A DNA stretch of 64,000 nt from CAYJGJ01 sp964367585 (lineage in GTDB: Bacteria; Bacillota; Clostridia; Peptostreptococcales; Anaerovoracaceae): the NCBI GenBank assembly GCA_964367585.1, contig CAYIYH010000001.1, forward strand, positions 310,001-374,000, in the 5' to 3' direction. The notes beneath the pieces were generated by a model, which saw nothing but the letters and a program-made list of their open reading frames with translations, was not told the DNA's origin and did not search any database. The stretch's first letter is position 1. Each line of letters begins with the position of its first letter. Positions 63,690-64,000 of this stretch are shown one piece after another. The position numbers and the translations under genes were made by a program.

Positions 63690-64000
63690 CTATATTACCT
63701 TAGCGACTGCCTCTAATATTCTTTCCGGCTTGAATGGTTTTACAATAAAGTCCTTTGCTCCTAGTTTTATCGCTTCAATTACCATGTTTTCCTGCCCCAT
63801 AGCAGAACACATTATTACATTTGCACCGGGATCGAATGCTTTTATATCCGCTAGCGCTGCCAATCCATCTTTGTTAGGCATTGTTATATCCATCAAAACG
63901 AGATTTGGTGACTCATCTTTATACGCCTTAACTGCCTCTACTCCATCCGACGCTTCACAAAACTCAGAGTGCCCCCCCTTAGTTAAAGCATCTTTTACCA
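63690..64000 (-). CDS. cheY: chemotaxis response regulator CheY (cut by window end)
   Basis: Receiver domain protein that binds the motor switch when phosphorylated. The visible coding sequence runs to the window edge, starting in frame at GTA (VKDALTKGGHSEFCEASDG), so only the first ~17 residues are missing. The phosphorylation Asp is in LVLMDITMPNKDG, the Thr/Ser site is CSAMGQ (Ser where Thr is usual), and Lys in FIVKPF. Short-form CheY, no output domain. Confidence 0.93.
   Translation of the reverse strand, partial: VKDALTKGGHSEFCEASDGVEAVKAYKDESPNLVLMDITMPNKDGLAALADIKAFDPGANVIMCSAMGQENMVIEAIKLGAKDFIVKPFKPERILEAVAKVI

Noticed and set aside
1..64000. CRISPR arrays, insertion sequences, prophage, tRNA or rRNA genes
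   Set aside because: No repeat-spacer pattern, transposase, integrase, terminal repeats or tRNA cloverleaf was seen in any gap.

Overview
The window is 64 kb of AT-rich, densely coded chromosome from an anaerobic, motile, low-GC Gram-positive bacterium, most likely class Clostridia. The support is a lysine-fermentation gene set, a ferredoxin and Rex, strong AGGAGG ribosome binding sites, FliW/CsrA, a FliY-type motor switch and a fused S4-domain core gene set. No rRNA, tRNA, CRISPR array, insertion sequence or phage gene was seen.

Layout. (1) 1-2674: end of a D-Ala-D-Ala ligase gene, then DUF1934 and DUF1846 genes. (2) 2813-8296, minus strand: a housekeeping run tyrS, upp, rpiB, sua5, prfA, rpmE, with a possible structured RNA in front of upp. 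(3) 8521-20038: a secondary-alcohol dehydrogenase, an ECF transporter S component and the lysine-fermentation island kdd, kamA, kamB, kamC, kamD, kamE, atoD, atoA. These convert L-lysine to L-beta-lysine, then 3,5-diaminohexanoate, then 3-keto-5-aminohexanoate, and move CoA from butyryl-CoA to acetoacetate. The cleavage enzyme (kce) and the ammonia lyase (kal) of the same pathway are not in the window. (4) 20246-22428: trmL, a DUF4177 gene, a small membrane protein gene, rpoZ and gmk.

(5) 22852-31153, minus strand: the most unusual locus. A sigma-70-type promoter and a single-aptamer glycine riboswitch with an intrinsic terminator precede a carbohydrate-type (CUT1) ABC transporter with one lipoprotein, two permeases and two ATPases, followed by a TauE/SafE permease and a double SnoaL-like protein. 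Glycine riboswitches usually control the glycine cleavage system or sodium symporters, so this looks like an uncharacterised glycine-responsive uptake/metabolism system.

(6) 31326-39720: metallo-hydrolase, MATE transporter, a P-loop/Asp23-like fusion, a 55-residue ferredoxin, rex, acpP, rluB, cysS, isochorismatase-like hydrolase, rqcP and hup. (7) 40194-64000: motility. A PilZ protein, a chemoreceptor and cheB, cheR, cheW, cheA; a plus-strand pair (FliK-like protein and FlhB C-terminal paralogue); then minus-strand csrA, fliW, yviE-like, flgL, flgK, flgN, flgM, an FtsE-like ATPase with no FtsX, an unknown protein, and the export/switch genes flhA, flhB, fliR, fliQ, fliP, fliO, fliY, flgC, cheY (cut by the window edge). 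The position of flgC between cheY and fliY is unusual.

Product names rest on reading the translated sequences and recognising family motifs; no database search was run. Regulatory sites and RNA elements were found by eye and are weaker than the gene calls, except the glycine riboswitch, whose conserved core is clear.
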